Below, piece after piece: positions 48,601-61,439 of a DNA stretch of 64,000 nucleotides. The notes under the pieces are model-generated. The model was not told the origin of the DNA. It worked only from the letters and a program-made list of their open reading frames with translations, and did not search any database. Each line of letters opens with the position of its first letter. The stretch's first letter is position 1. The DNA is taken from positions 19,744,307-19,808,306 of the forward strand of contig NC_026661.2 of the NCBI RefSeq assembly GCF_000004075.3, in the 5' to 3' direction. The position numbers were made by a program, and so were the translations under genes. The DNA comes from Cucumis sativus (Eukaryota > Streptophyta > Magnoliopsida > Cucurbitales > Cucurbitaceae).

Positions 48601-49949
48601 AGAAAATTAAATATCTTTAATGAAGTATTTTCCTATAAACATTTTTACAACAAATGTCCAATATTTTATAACAGAAAATTCATTTTATCCTCCTATAGCT
48701 TTAAAATAATTGAATAATATTTACAAATATATATATATCTATCCAATACAAATAGACATGAATATTTTTTCATGCTATATTACCTATAAATCTAAGTTTC
48801 AATCCTTCTTTTCCTTCAATTTTTCCCATTTTAAGCTGCATTTTTTAAAATGTGTGTGTATTGATCAATAACTTGTATGTTAAGTAAAATAAATTACTTT
48901 TGTTTTAGGGAAAAAAAAAAAGAAATAAATGGTCAGATCATGTTGCATTATTTAATTATAACAGCAATTAATTGACCATTACTAAAAAAGTATTCACAAC
49001 TGGACCAGATCTCTTGCATTATTATTTTATATCTACATATTAGAATTATGTATATGTGTATATGTGTGTATTCATAACTTAGCATGACATACTTGCACGA
49101 AATATGAAATGGAAATTTTTTATTATATTAAACAACAATAAGTTTAAATAATTGAAGCATAAGGAAAGTAAGGTATATTAAATTAATCATAAAAATAAAA
49201 TTATGAAGAGAAAAAAGATATTCTGATTGTTCAAACTTAATGAAACAAAACATATAGAAAAGGAGGGCAATTGTTGTTTGTTTCAGATCTATTTAATCAT
49301 AAACATAAGTGCAAATAATCATCCTATGAACTGCTAATCATTTTTTGATCATTAGCAAATTTGGTCGAATTTAGTCTTCATAATTTATAATTAGAATGTA
49401 ATGTTATACTTTAACAAATAATTCTTGAGGTGTTGATTATTTATGTTATAAAATTTTTATCCAATAAACTATTTATGAGGTTTTATCCAACTATAAGAAC
49501 TAAATTCTATCTTTTAAAACTTTGAAAGTCTCCCGACTTATAACCCATTTTAAATTGATGTTCTTATCATCGTTAATGATACTTTTTATTCGCTTTTTTG
49601 GTACACTTCATCATAGATATTGTTTTAGATAAATTTGGATGACATGCTACCCATCTCGCATATCTTCATTAGTGTAAAATCCAATAAAGAGAAGAAGTTA
49701 TGTATTATCTAATAAAATGGTCAAAGACTAGAAATCTCAACTTCACATTTCACATCACTCACCAAACTCATCTTTCAACCAATGAGTCCATATGAAGCAC
49801 CTCTAAGAATTTCTAAAGTCGTTCTCATTCCAAAGTTGAAACAAACATAGTTATTCTTAACTTAAACATATATCCAACCATGACATCTATCTAAACATCA
49901 TAAGCAGCGTTATTCATCATCTTCACACACCCCACCATCGTCCCAACTT
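45613..49949. other. 4.3-kb AT-rich intergenic region
   Basis: P450 promoter, then very AT-rich sequence. A short tandem-like duplication (offset 51 bp) appears at 48264-48338, where GAAAC(G/A)TTAATGTTACATCA occurs twice. The frame 48303-48587 is AT-rich without coding character. No gene was seen. Confidence 0.5.
45741..45750 (-). promoter_or_regulatory. TATA box of the P450 gene
   Basis: CTATAAATAA on the minus strand, about 130 bases before the start codon at 45612, leaving a leader of roughly 100 bases. Confidence 0.6.
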
Positions 49950-50351
49950 CTAGAAACCTGCATTAGAAACCAAGTTTCTCAAGAATCTTCAACACAAAAA
50001 CTAGAAAAATGTAGAGAGATCAAGAAGCAAGGAGAAATAGTTACATGGCTCGAAATTTGCAGCGCATTTCTGAGGCAGAGACATGGCCAAGTTATAATCA
50101 ACACCAGAAACAGGGGGAGCATCCAACAACGCACAAATACAAGACTGGCCTAAAGTTTTGATAGCATCGCAACAGACAAGACTTGGTGGTATAGGGTGGA
50201 ATGGAGACAGTGAAGGCCTACAAGGAATTAGCTGAACAAGAGAGTAAATTAGACTGTTAGAACAGAACTTGGCTTTAGCTTGCCCTAGAAAGGATGTAAT
50301 TGCCAACATGAACACCAGAAACTCCAGAGGCTTGAAGATCGCCTGTTTCAT
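49950..50351 (-). CDS. nsLTP-like / 8-cysteine-motif secreted protein
   Basis: Exon 1, 50351-50045, and a terminal coding piece, 49957-49950, give 104 residues. A signal peptide ends near residue 26 (GQAKA). The eight-cysteine pattern C, C, CC, CxC, C, C of plant lipid-transfer/protease-inhibitor folds follows, with CC in SLVCCDAIK and CIC in QSCICALL. Such proteins carry lipids in the apoplast and are linked to cuticle formation and defence signalling. The intron (GTAACT...ATGCAG) splits the codon of the eighth cysteine: splicing gives Cys-Phe-stop, whereas retention adds about a dozen hydrophobic residues. The spliced form has the expected end for the family. A TATA-like ATATAAG lies near 50414-50421. 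Subtype is not assigned. Confidence 0.8.
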
Positions 50352-51159
50352 CTTTGAATACAGATAAAATTCTCAAGTTAAAATGAAGATGAATATTCTA
50401 TCTAGTGATGCTGCTTATATTGAGAGTAACTCATGCTTTCTTACACTATCTTCCTAACACAGTACCCACTTGCAAATGCAATGTGCAACTTTTTGTTTCT
50501 CTTACTAGCTATGTATTTTCTGAGGTTTATCTTTACTCTTTTTATTTTATGGGTGTCAGAAATTGCAAAACTCGTGTTTATGTGTAGGTGAAACAGAAGG
50601 AAAGCACCTGGTTGGTGAAACAGTCCTGAGGAAGTCAAGAAAATCAATAGGTATAAACAATGCATCCCAAAATTTTACATTCTAAATAAAAACTTTCATT
50701 AGAGATAAATGAAACCTTCTAACAAGTGACTGTTCATCCCAAGAACAGTCCAACCAAATAGACTTCAATCAATGACAGTCCCAATCTTCATACACCAACA
50801 GACCAATGTAGTAAAACATCAGAAATTGTTGTTAGCTAACATTTTATTCACATTATCAAAATTAGGAACTCACAAAAGGGTAAAAGAGAATTGAACTTAC
50901 GAGTTCACTAGAACAACAAAATAATATTAACTCATACCATTTGAAGTCAACAAATTTAGATAGAGATAATAAATGAAAAGAGATAATTCATTTAGTAAAC
51001 AGATTGTTGAGTCCCATATACATGTGACCTACCATATACTCATGGGACAGCATATCAAAACACAAAACACAGTAGATTTACACCATAGACTAAATCTAGA
51101 GACAGAAAAAGCACTTAAAAAAGTAAAAAACCAAAAACACAATAATCAAACCAAACCCT
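50352..51159. other. Intergenic between the nsLTP-like and H3.1 genes
   Basis: Promoter of the nsLTP-like gene on one side and 3' flank of H3.1 on the other. Moderately AT-rich; short frames at 50405-50665 and 50973-51179 show no family. Nothing else was seen. Confidence 0.45.
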
Positions 51160-51579
<420 letters not shown>

Positions 51580-51666
51580 TCAGTAGAGCAGAAATTGGAA
51601 GATTTGAGTTCTGGAGGTTGAAGATTCGATTGAGCGATGAGGAAACTTCGATGGTTTGGTGATGGA

Positions 51667-51860
51667 GATATAGGGTTTGCAAGAAGAAGAAAAGCGGGAG
51701 ATTTTAAATTTTGGGGGAAATTTGGTGGGTTCGTTTCTTAGTTAGCGTGAAGAGTCACCGTTGGATGATACCCATTTGGACGGTCAGATTACACGAATTG
51801 TTTCCTATCTAGGATTGCGATCCGTGGGGAAATTTATCATCCAATACAATTCTGCCACGT
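51667..51860 (-). promoter_or_regulatory. H3.1 copy 1 promoter module
   Basis: In gene orientation, distal to proximal: ACGTGG (51860-51855), ATTGG (51845-51841), CCACGGATC (51827-51819, like the plant histone octamer CGCGGATC), ACCGTCC (51784-51778), CATCCAACGG (51767-51758, containing the histone nonamer CATCCAACG), TCCCGCTTTT (51699-51690, E2F-like) and a weak TATA, CTATATC (51673-51667). These are elements known from S-phase histone promoters in plants. Confidence 0.65.
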
Positions 51861-53181
51861 AGAAAATCCCCCCGCCTTCTCTTAGTTACCCACCGGAGGG
51901 AAACCATTTAACCGCGCAATTTTCTAATTTAATTTTTCGGCCAAATTTTTAATAGCACATTTTAAAATATTAAAAAAAAACTATTAACAAAATCTATCAC
52001 ATTATTCATAAGTTTTTTTTTTTGTATTTGTTAAATAGTTTAAACTTTTGATATCATAAAAGTGCATCTTTTAATTAACATTTTCTTACCAATTTTTCTT
52101 AATTTGCATTTACAGTGATAATTTGATGTAATTTTTTTAATGTTTTTGTGTTAGCTTTTTCGTATATGACAAAATGTACAAATAAAAATTGAAACCAAAT
52201 ACATCACTTTAGTAGCTAAAGTTAAGTGTCCTACTTGGACATTGCCTCAATAGCACAATGATCATCACAAAAATCATCATCAATTGGCATAGGATTCTTG
52301 TTACCCCATTATTTGTACTAGAAGTAATGACTTCTATGCTGACCAAAAAAGTAAGTTTGGGCAACACATACAACACAAATACCCCAAAAGAAAGCGCTGA
52401 CAACACAAAACCAATAGCATCAACCACATTTGTGAAGAAATAAAATGTTCTTTCAAGCATCAAAGCCTAATAATAAATGCCACAATGAGCAACCTCCAAT
52501 ACACAATCAAATTTGAGCACCATCAAACTTTGTTTTATTCTCAACATATAAATATGAGTACAAATTTTCATCTCATTCAACTTCAAATTAGTCCATGTAA
52601 TTATTAACAAGCTAGCTAGTAGTTGCAAATCGTGTATATGATCAAGAAACTAAATTGGGTAACTATTGTTATCTAGCAATTGGTTTCTCTTAAATCGGAG
52701 AACATGAAAACAAACATTCAAATACTCATCAAAATTTGTTGGAATAAATAGTATCCTTACTTCCATTTATGAGAATAACCAAATTAAATTAGACAAAGCA
52801 AAGTGAACAATTACTCCTCAACCTCCAACAAAAGAGTGAACAAAATTATCTCAAGTGAATAACATGAATTCAATGAACTAAAATCTATTATAGATGTGTT
52901 TAATATGTTTTCCTGCTTTGATATGTTTCTTGTTTAGATAACAAAATTAAACTTAATCCAAGAATCTAAATAATCTGCACTTCTTCCAATCAATCTTCAT
53001 TTTATAGAATGTAAATAAGGCATTCAACAAGGATATACGAACAAAAAAAGATCCAATTCCAAAACGGTGATTCATTCCGTAAGCAGATTCAAGATTCACA
53101 TATACATCCAACCTGAAGCAATCTAAAGCCCTAGACACCAAATGAACTCAAAAAATATTTTTAAAAAATTAATCCACAACT
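51861..53181. other. Intergenic between the two H3.1 genes
   Basis: AT-rich, with poly(T) and a repeat-like segment at about 51950-52070 that weakly resembles the dispersed repeats at 40 and 55 kb. A minus-strand frame at 52209-52463 (84 codons) encodes strongly hydrophobic stretches; see findings. No recognised gene. Confidence 0.45.
52209..52463 (-). other. Unassigned hydrophobic ORF, 84 codons
   Basis: Begins MMLERTFYFFTNVVDAIGF and contains two or three stretches long enough to span a membrane (about residues 13-44 and 60-72). It could be a small membrane protein, a decayed gene fragment or chance in AT-rich DNA. I do not recognise a family, and no clear promoter was identified. Confidence 0.2.
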
Positions 53182-53845
<664 letters not shown>

Positions 53846-54609
53846 GTAAATAATGTTTTTCGATTTTTTGTTTTTTATCTCAATCTTATTTTTTGGGTTA
53901 CTAAATTAATAATGAGTTCTTAAATTAGTTTATGCTGTCCGATCAAAACTTCTAAGTATTGATTTGATGGATTAGAGTTTTTTTTTTTCTTTTAGCAATT
54001 TGGGTTCGAATCTTTTGGGTTAAAGTTCAAAAACAAATTTCTTATTTTAAACTAGCAGCTAAACTATACAAATAATAATGATTGTCATTTGTATGTTGAT
54101 TTCGTTTCTTTATCTATTAGGATCCGTGTTGAATTGTGCAAGCAATGCACTAGATTGATGTTAGAAAAATGGTTTGACCATAAATTTGTATTATGGGAGA
54201 AAAAAGTTTAGATACATGACAGAAAATTTGAGCATCGGTATGGATTGTGTGGTGTTATGAATAACTTGACGGTAAGAAATGGTAGTGTATATTAGGTCAA
54301 GGTGTATATTCAACAAATTGATTTGGTTGTTAATATAGTAGTAAAACACAATAGACACTTGGGCACATAATTGTCTCTCTTCTTTTTTTTTTGAAACCCT
54401 AGAGCTAGTACTATTGGGTTGGCACACCTTTCTTGCAATTCATGTTTAAATGTATCGTTCATTCGATTTCTCAGTATTTTCCTCATAGCTCGTTCGTTGA
54501 AAATGTATATGGTTTTTAATCATATTACTTTGAAGTCTTATAGGTCTTTTTAGATCTACTTGGCTCTTAATAAATCCTTCTGTCACCCTAAATTTATGTG
54601 TTTTGATTT

Positions 54610-55175
54610 GTTTTCAGTAGGCTCTTCTCATATTTTTACATGGACTCTTCTCTCTTCTATTGCTCCCACTAAGACTTGTAAGCTTAGGCTCCAATGAGCT
54701 ATTCGCTGATTGCTACCTTTTAGACTCTCTCAAGCATAGCTTTCCTATGTTCCTCTCTTAGAGCCATCTCTTTTACTCCCTCGGGCTTGCTCCTTTCCTA
54801 GAGCTCCTTATAAGTTTTCTCCTACGTATCCTCCTATAGTCTCCTAGCCTCTCATGCGTTCCTTTGAGCTCCACACCCTTCTCGTGAGTGATTGAAGCTT
54901 TCGTTGGCTAACTTAAGTTTCAACAGGCTCTTCTCACCAGTCATTTGAACTTTTAGACTCTCCACATAGATTATGATTCTCCGAGCTCTCATGGACTTGT
55001 CTCTCAAAGACCTCTCTAGACTTTCTCCTTAGGTTTTATAACTCCTAGGATAAAGTTCTATTTCTCCCGAGGTCCACAAAGCTCTCTTAGGCTATTTCCA
55101 CATGTCCTTTTGAGCTCACTTTAAGCTCCACTAGAATATTCTCCATCTCTTTAAAAAATTTCACTAGACTCGACA
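54610..55175. repeat. Degenerate C+T-rich minisatellite-like tract
   Basis: The plus strand is unusually rich in C and T and repeats the words AGGCTC, GAGCTC, TTCTC and AGACTCTC at irregular spacing (for example near 54620, 54683, 54806, 54870, 54925, 54990, 55085 and 55113). It looks like an old, diverged array with no clear unit length. No coding frame was seen. Confidence 0.45.
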
Positions 55176-55429
55176 CTTTAAACTTCTATAAATTCTCATA
55201 TGTTTCACTCGTTAGACAACTCAAATTTTGTTTTATGTTTTCAAACTTGAACAAATATTATATTTGAAAAACATTTGATGTGTTTCAAAAAACTGAATTA
55301 TGAACTATATAATCCAAATAGTGTGAAGATTTAATATTTGTAGGTCCGCTCGGTAGGAAACTTAGAACAACACAAAAACAATTGATTCAATGAACATGTT
55401 TTCATACATATGGTTGAAATCATATTATA

Positions 55430-55610
55430 ATTTAGAAGTATTTTTAAAAATAGTAAAATAAATTAAAATATTTACTAGTTATAGTAAACTTTTGAATTAT
55501 ATCTGATAGTTTTCTATCACTATAACATATTAATGACTATCAGCGATAGAATTTACTATAGATTGTAAATATTTTGTAAAATTTACAACTTTTAAAAAAT
55601 TTCCTATAAT
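55430..55610. repeat. Degenerate dispersed repeat, copy C
   Basis: Contains AAAATATTTACTAGTTATAG, TTTCTATCACTATAAC, GACTATCAGCGATAGAA and TTGTAAATATTTTG, in the same order and orientation as copy B at 40130-40290. Non-coding and MITE-like. Confidence 0.55.
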
Positions 55611-56384
55611 TTACTGATTCTTATGGGTGCTTTGATTCTATATCTATGTACAACTATAAAGCCAATCATATACCCACCAGTACAAGGTCAACTTAAGGTT
55701 AACTATAAACAATTATAAATCAATCCATGAACATGTATTATAATAAAATCTGAGATATTTGTATTGAAAATTTGTGCTTTTCTCAATCTTAAAATTGTAA
55801 CAATTTGCAACGTATCATCACCAAACACATATTTGTTCAATTCAATGAATCTAAAAACATAAAACGAGACTCAAATTGTCAACCAAACAAGCTCACGTTT
55901 CAACTTTTGAATCATGTTATAAGTTCAATTGTTCTTGTTAAATTAAAACAAAACATGTATTATATAACATCATCATTAATTACTACCTTGTGGATCATGG
56001 AGTAGTTTTACAACCATCTTATAGATTAGATAAGAAATAAGTACTGAAGCACCGATTTATCTTAAGGCATGTCCCTTTATGGGTATGAGCCGTAAGTATG
56101 ACTCACATCCCCACACACAGAAATCAACCAAACAAAAGAAAATATCATAAATATCATGTGGTGGACAATGAATTAATGCCCATTATGAAATAACACAAGT
56201 CTATACAAATGAAACTAAAGTATCTCCACTATATGGCGTTCGTCTCTCGCCCAAATACTCCTACAAAACTTTCATATTGGTAAACCCATTACTATTTTCC
56301 TTCCCTTTCTAAAACTGGAGAATTTGCTACAACAAAATCGGGGTTTTGAGTGTTTAAAGAATTAGTTTAGAATGCTGCATCTTC

Positions 56385-59300
56385 TTACCCAGATGCTCCG
56401 GCAGCCCTGCTTTTATCATCTTCTCCTTGCTCTTCCTTGGAGAATTCCTCGATTAGTTCACGCTGCCTTGGAGTAAGGGTCCTAAGGACGAAAACATAGT
56501 GCTATTTATGTAAAAATATCATCTACCAACAGATGTGCATGCTCTTTAAATGCATACATCGCATTGCCTTCTATCAAAAAATGATAACAGACAAAACAAT
56601 CCTGCTTGTATGCCAAACTAAGACTATTTGCCAAAGATGCAGAGATGGGTAAAACTCACGTTGGTATGCTGACATTGAAGTGCACATATTGGTCGCCGAA
56701 TGAGTAAGAGTTCCTTGTTTTTATCCCTGCAAGACAACGCCAAGAGAACGGGTTAGTAGTTAGTAAAATACTTTCTGTGGATCATGATAGTCATCATCGG
56801 CATCAGCCAAACATCTGAGGGAGGATCTGAGTATAATTAAAACTATAGGAATGAGGCTACATAGTCAATAGTTAGAAATCAATAGGTTGAGTGGTTGTAG
56901 TTAGAAACTAACACAAAGGAATTTGGCAAACGAATTAGGATTTAATTTTGATTTTTTAATATAATTCTTGTCACTCTTCCAAGTACAATTCTAGAACATT
57001 TGATATCTTAACACGGCTCCCACTTGTTAAAACCAAATATGCTCCCTTTGACCACTTGGATAACTCAAAAAGCTGTTAGATATTGGAAATAATCGTGGCC
57101 ACGCATCAGACTGAAAACACTCCTCTTCACAATTTAATCCTTGTCAAAGTAGTCGATATGACATTTCAACATTTCTCATCGTTTAATTTGAAAAAACAAA
57201 AAACAAAAACAAGACAGAATGGCATAAATGGCTCTTTCCAATGCCATCGAGAAGCCTAAAGAAATGATATTGCCGAATAGAAATTGGTGATATTACCTTT
57301 CTTCTTCAGAACAACCTTTTGCCCAGGTTGAGTACCAGGACGAACCTAATAATTAAAAGTTAATATAGTCAATCTGCCAATGAATCCACAAGAATGGTAA
57401 TCCATGGTTATCAATATTAACATATTGCCAAACCTTTAGGACAACATCTCCCGTTAGAGTAGGAACCTGGACAGTGCCTCCCAATATAGCCTGCACGGAG
57501 ACAGTATATCAAGTACAAGTGAATTTAAAATTTGATACAAGCAAGACAGCAGAAGACTTGAACCATATATAATAAACAACCATGTCAAAATATCATGAAA
57601 TGTGAACAATTTAAATCTTCAAACGTATCCCTGATAGGTTACTTAGAAATAACATCCTTCAAGTTTTGGTATATCTTTTGAAGGTTTACATTTTTAAATT
57701 GAAAAAAAAAAACGAGCTTTCATCTAGAGAAATTAAATAAAGTTCCTAATTTTGTTGGCCATTTCTCTTTTAAAAGATGATTGCCATCCTAAAACACTAA
57801 ATGTTTTTGCCATGCAAAATTTTAAACCGGTCTGGCAGAAAATTTCAAAGGCAACAGTTACTTGAATCAACAATCTTATTTTAGACAATTACAATGTGGT
57901 TTAGGGTCATAGATGGAATAAAATTCAAGCCAATCTATCTGCAGCTACCAAATAGCAAGATTGTTGATAAAAAGGAAGGATATAGCCACAGAAAAATAAC
58001 TCCATAAATTTGGTCACTTCTTGATATTCAGAAACAAATTAAACAGAGATTACCTGAGTGATGCTTAAAACAGTATCCACATGAATGTCCGAACCTTCTC
58101 TTTTGAAAACTGGGTCTTCACGAACCTTTTTTTCCCAATAAACAGAAGAGACATCACATCAGCAAGAAAGGAAACCATCAATATAAACTTGAGAGAAGGA
58201 ACATCTAAGTCACCTTAACAGTAACATATAGATCACCAGGTTGGTTTCCCTCAGGATCTGCACCTCCACTCCTAAAGACCTTCATAGTTTCATTATCATC
58301 TATCCCTGTATGAGCCATTACGAACACCAATCCAACATTATCCACAAGTGTGAAGGAAAAACAGTTTTCCTTTTCTAGGGAACATCTAAAGATTAAATGT
58401 TGTATGGAAACCAGAAAGACTTGCCTGGTATTATATCCAACTTAACAGATTTCATTTTTCTCACAACTCGTTCCCCATTACAAGACTTGCAGAAGTTCTG
58501 AAATTTTTAGAGAAACATAAATATCCAAGATGGATAGATCAACTTTCTTTATATATGTGAGCATGTGTGTGTGAAAAAAGAAGGATAAACAAAAGGTTGG
58601 GACATACCGACACAATTTTCCCACTTCCACCACATTGCGTACATGTAGTTTGCATTCTAAATGGACCAGTTTGCATGTATGTCTAGTGTTGAGCATGAAA
58701 AACAAAATGACTTAGATCTCACAAGACCACATTCATAGAAAAATGACTTGTGGAAGTAGTATAACAGATAAAACTAACCATGCCTGAGCCCTTACACCGT
58801 CTACATGTCTCAGGTCTTGTTCCGGGTGGAACACCACTTCCACCTGCAAATCGCCATACATTTATCAAAGACTTAAGAGACAGGAAACTAGAAGACAACA
58901 ATTCATTAATTGAATAGATTTGGCCTACCACAAGTGTCGCATGCCACAGCTGCATTAAATGATACAGTTTTTGAGCATCCCTGGACAGCTTCCATAAAGG
59001 AGATCTCCAAAACAACCTACCAAAACAAAAACCTACAATAATATGTGTGCTGCTTAAGAATGAAGCCCAATGCACATAAACAGGTAGGATTACCACCTTG
59101 ATATCTTCTCCACCAAAGTTCTGCCGAAAGATATTAGAGAACTGGTCACCACATGCAAAAAACACGTGAAAAAAAGGACCATTGTAAGTTATCAAAAGGA
59201 AAAAGGCATGGAAAAATAAGCTCCATAGAAGATTGGCTTACATCAAATTCCCTAAAAATTCCACTAAACGGGTCAAAACCGCCTCCACCACCAGGGAAGC

Positions 59301-60982
59301 CACCATGATGGTCTTGTTGTGTAAATGCTTCATGCCCCACCTATGACATTGCAATGGACATAAAATATGTGCAGAGACGAGTTGATGACTTCATACTGAA
59401 TATGCTGAACTTCGTGAGAATTAAAACTATATATCAACGCCAAATAAATATCAACTCCAATATTGTTCCAAAATCTTAATAAACAGGTAGAAATTTCAGA
59501 TATGTGAAGGAAGACCTAGTGGTATGCTTTCTGTATCAGAAAGCAAATAGGAAAAATTATTTGTGAGTAAGAACAAATGAAGACTTCCATCTCAACGAGG
59601 CTTAATGAGGAGAAGCATGTTTCACTGCACACTAAACTAATAACTTTTAGAGCCCACCAACTAAACATCCATGTGCATTTTTTCTCCTTCTTTTGATTGA
59701 AACAAGAACAACTTTCATCTATGTGGTATTTTAAATGATACCTCATCATATTGTCGGCGCTTATCCTCATCTTTTAAAACCTGAGATCAAGGTCATAGAG
59801 ATTTTAAAAACCTGAATTGTATTTATATGTACATTTATGCAAAAACCAGAGAGGTAAAAATGTATAGAGATTACCTCATAAGCCTTACTGACTTCTTGAA
59901 ACTTCTTTTCTGCATCAGGGTCATCCTTGTTTGTATCTGGATGAAGCTTTTTTGCCAGCTGCCAAAAAAGAATGTTCTCCACTATAAATAAACTGCTCGG
60001 TCTTAACAGCAAAGTCACTTGAAATAATCTATTCCTCTAATTTGTAATTAAAATTCCGCTTACAGAGTGTCCTATGATCAAGACAAATACTATGCTTCAA
60101 ATTTCCTCTAGAAAGACACCAATTGCAGAAACTTACCCCGTAGTATGCTTTCTTTATTTCTGATGCAGTTGCATTCTTGTTCACTCCAAGGGTATCGTAA
60201 TAATTGTTAGCAGACATGTGTGCTGGTTCAAAAAATACAAAAACGATACAAACTTAAAATTATTCATGACACCTGTGTAGAGTAAAATAATAATAATAAT
60301 AATAATATCTGCATACACAACTCAGAACTTGATCATGAACACCCCTCTGCTATAGATGCAACGGAGAAAATCAATTGAAGGGAATAGGATAGAAAGTAAA
60401 TAAATATATCCTGAATGGTGCACAGTCTCATACCAGTTCCATGAATGAATTTTGCTTCTCCATAGTTGGCACCAAGAACTCCTAACCGAAACCAGTTCTT
60501 TTTATTAACTGCACCAAAAAACAGAGATAAAATAAACACAACCGACGAAGATTTAATTCCAATTCCATAGAGAACGTACACATACACCTATCTTACTAAC
60601 AAATATTCAACTAAAACCCACATATTGCAATATCTTTCACCATTAACACGAGGCAACAGGAACGAATAAAGATCAGAAATTATCAATGGGTAAAAGAAAG
60701 AACAAATACAGACCATTCTTCGAAGCGCAATTTCCAAAACAAGCAAATTTATTACAAACCCCAGAATGGAATTGCCTACAACTCCCTCGAAAAACAGCAT
60801 CGGTTACCTACAAAGAACCAATCCCCAAATAAAAAACAGAAATTTATTACAACAAGGGCATGGGTACAAGAGGAAATAACATAAAATCGACATACAGAGG
60901 TGGATGATTCGCGAGGGAGATGGGGTGTGAAAGAACGACGAGCCAGCAAACGAATGAGCTTGAGGCCATCGGAGCGAACCAT
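56385..60982 (-). CDS. GFA2: Mitochondrial type-I DnaJ chaperone, GFA2-like
   Basis: Eighteen exons on the minus strand give 447 residues (Arabidopsis GFA2 is about 456). Exons: 60982-60896, 60807-60714, 60508-60434, 60222-60137, 59958-59875, 59780-59742, 59340-59242, 59141-59097, 59016-58929, 58843-58779, 58682-58608, 58497-58425, 58305-58214, 58125-58054, 57490-57434, 57345-57297, 56726-56660, 56481-56385. Order of parts: Arg-rich transit peptide, J domain from about residue 87 with the HPD triad (LHPDTNK), a Gly-rich segment, a zinc region with four CxxC units (CDTC, CRRC, CTQC, CKSC), then the two beta-barrel peptide-binding domains. It should stimulate mitochondrial Hsp70; Arabidopsis GFA2 is needed for polar nuclei fusion and synergid death. 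Intron 12 (58424-58306) uses a GC donor. The exon 8 donor could lie three bases further on. Confidence 0.93.
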
Positions 60983-61439
60983 TTGGGGCTAAGAAACACA
61001 GAAACTCAGTGAAGTGAAATGGGGAGTTGGAAGATGGGGGAATTGATGAAATGATAAACCCTGTAAAAACCCTAATTGGGTGAAGAAAAAAAAGCGGAAG
61101 GTTCTAGCAGGTGAGGATGGAAAGGAAGAGGAAAATCGATTTTTTTTTTTTTTTTTTTTCCCCTTTCTTTTCTTTACCTTAGAAAATATAAAAGCTTCAA
61201 TGGTAGAGAGGAATCCCCCATGTTCCTCGGAAGCACTTTTAAAAGACACGTTACCATTCTTTTTCTTTTTTTTCTTTTTTTAACTATTTTAGGTTTTTCT
61301 ATTTCTTACTATTAATTATTTTAAATGATAAATTTGGTTGTATATTTATACAAATATCATTGTTCTATTTCAAAACATTTTTTTATATATTTAAAGAAAA
61401 CATATTTCACATTTATATATTATTTTATTATTTTGAATA
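60983..61439. other. GFA2-like promoter and flank
   Basis: Immediately upstream of the start codon (minus strand) is a moderately GC-rich leader and promoter without an evident TATA box. A T22-type homopolymer run follows at about 61139-61160. Nothing else was seen. Confidence 0.4.

Larger units (their letters stand above)
53846..56384. other. Intergenic between H3.1 copy 2 and the GFA2-like gene
   Basis: AT-rich flanks around a strand-biased C+T-rich tract (about 54610-55175) and a dispersed repeat (55430-55610). From about 56050 to 56384 is probable 3' UTR of the GFA2-like gene. Open frames at 54191-54427 and 55805-56005 show no family. Confidence 0.45.

Noticed and set aside
54000-54015. 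GGTTCGAATC, like a tRNA T-loop
   Set aside because: The preceding 60 bases are AT-rich and cannot form acceptor, D or anticodon stems; no tRNA fits.
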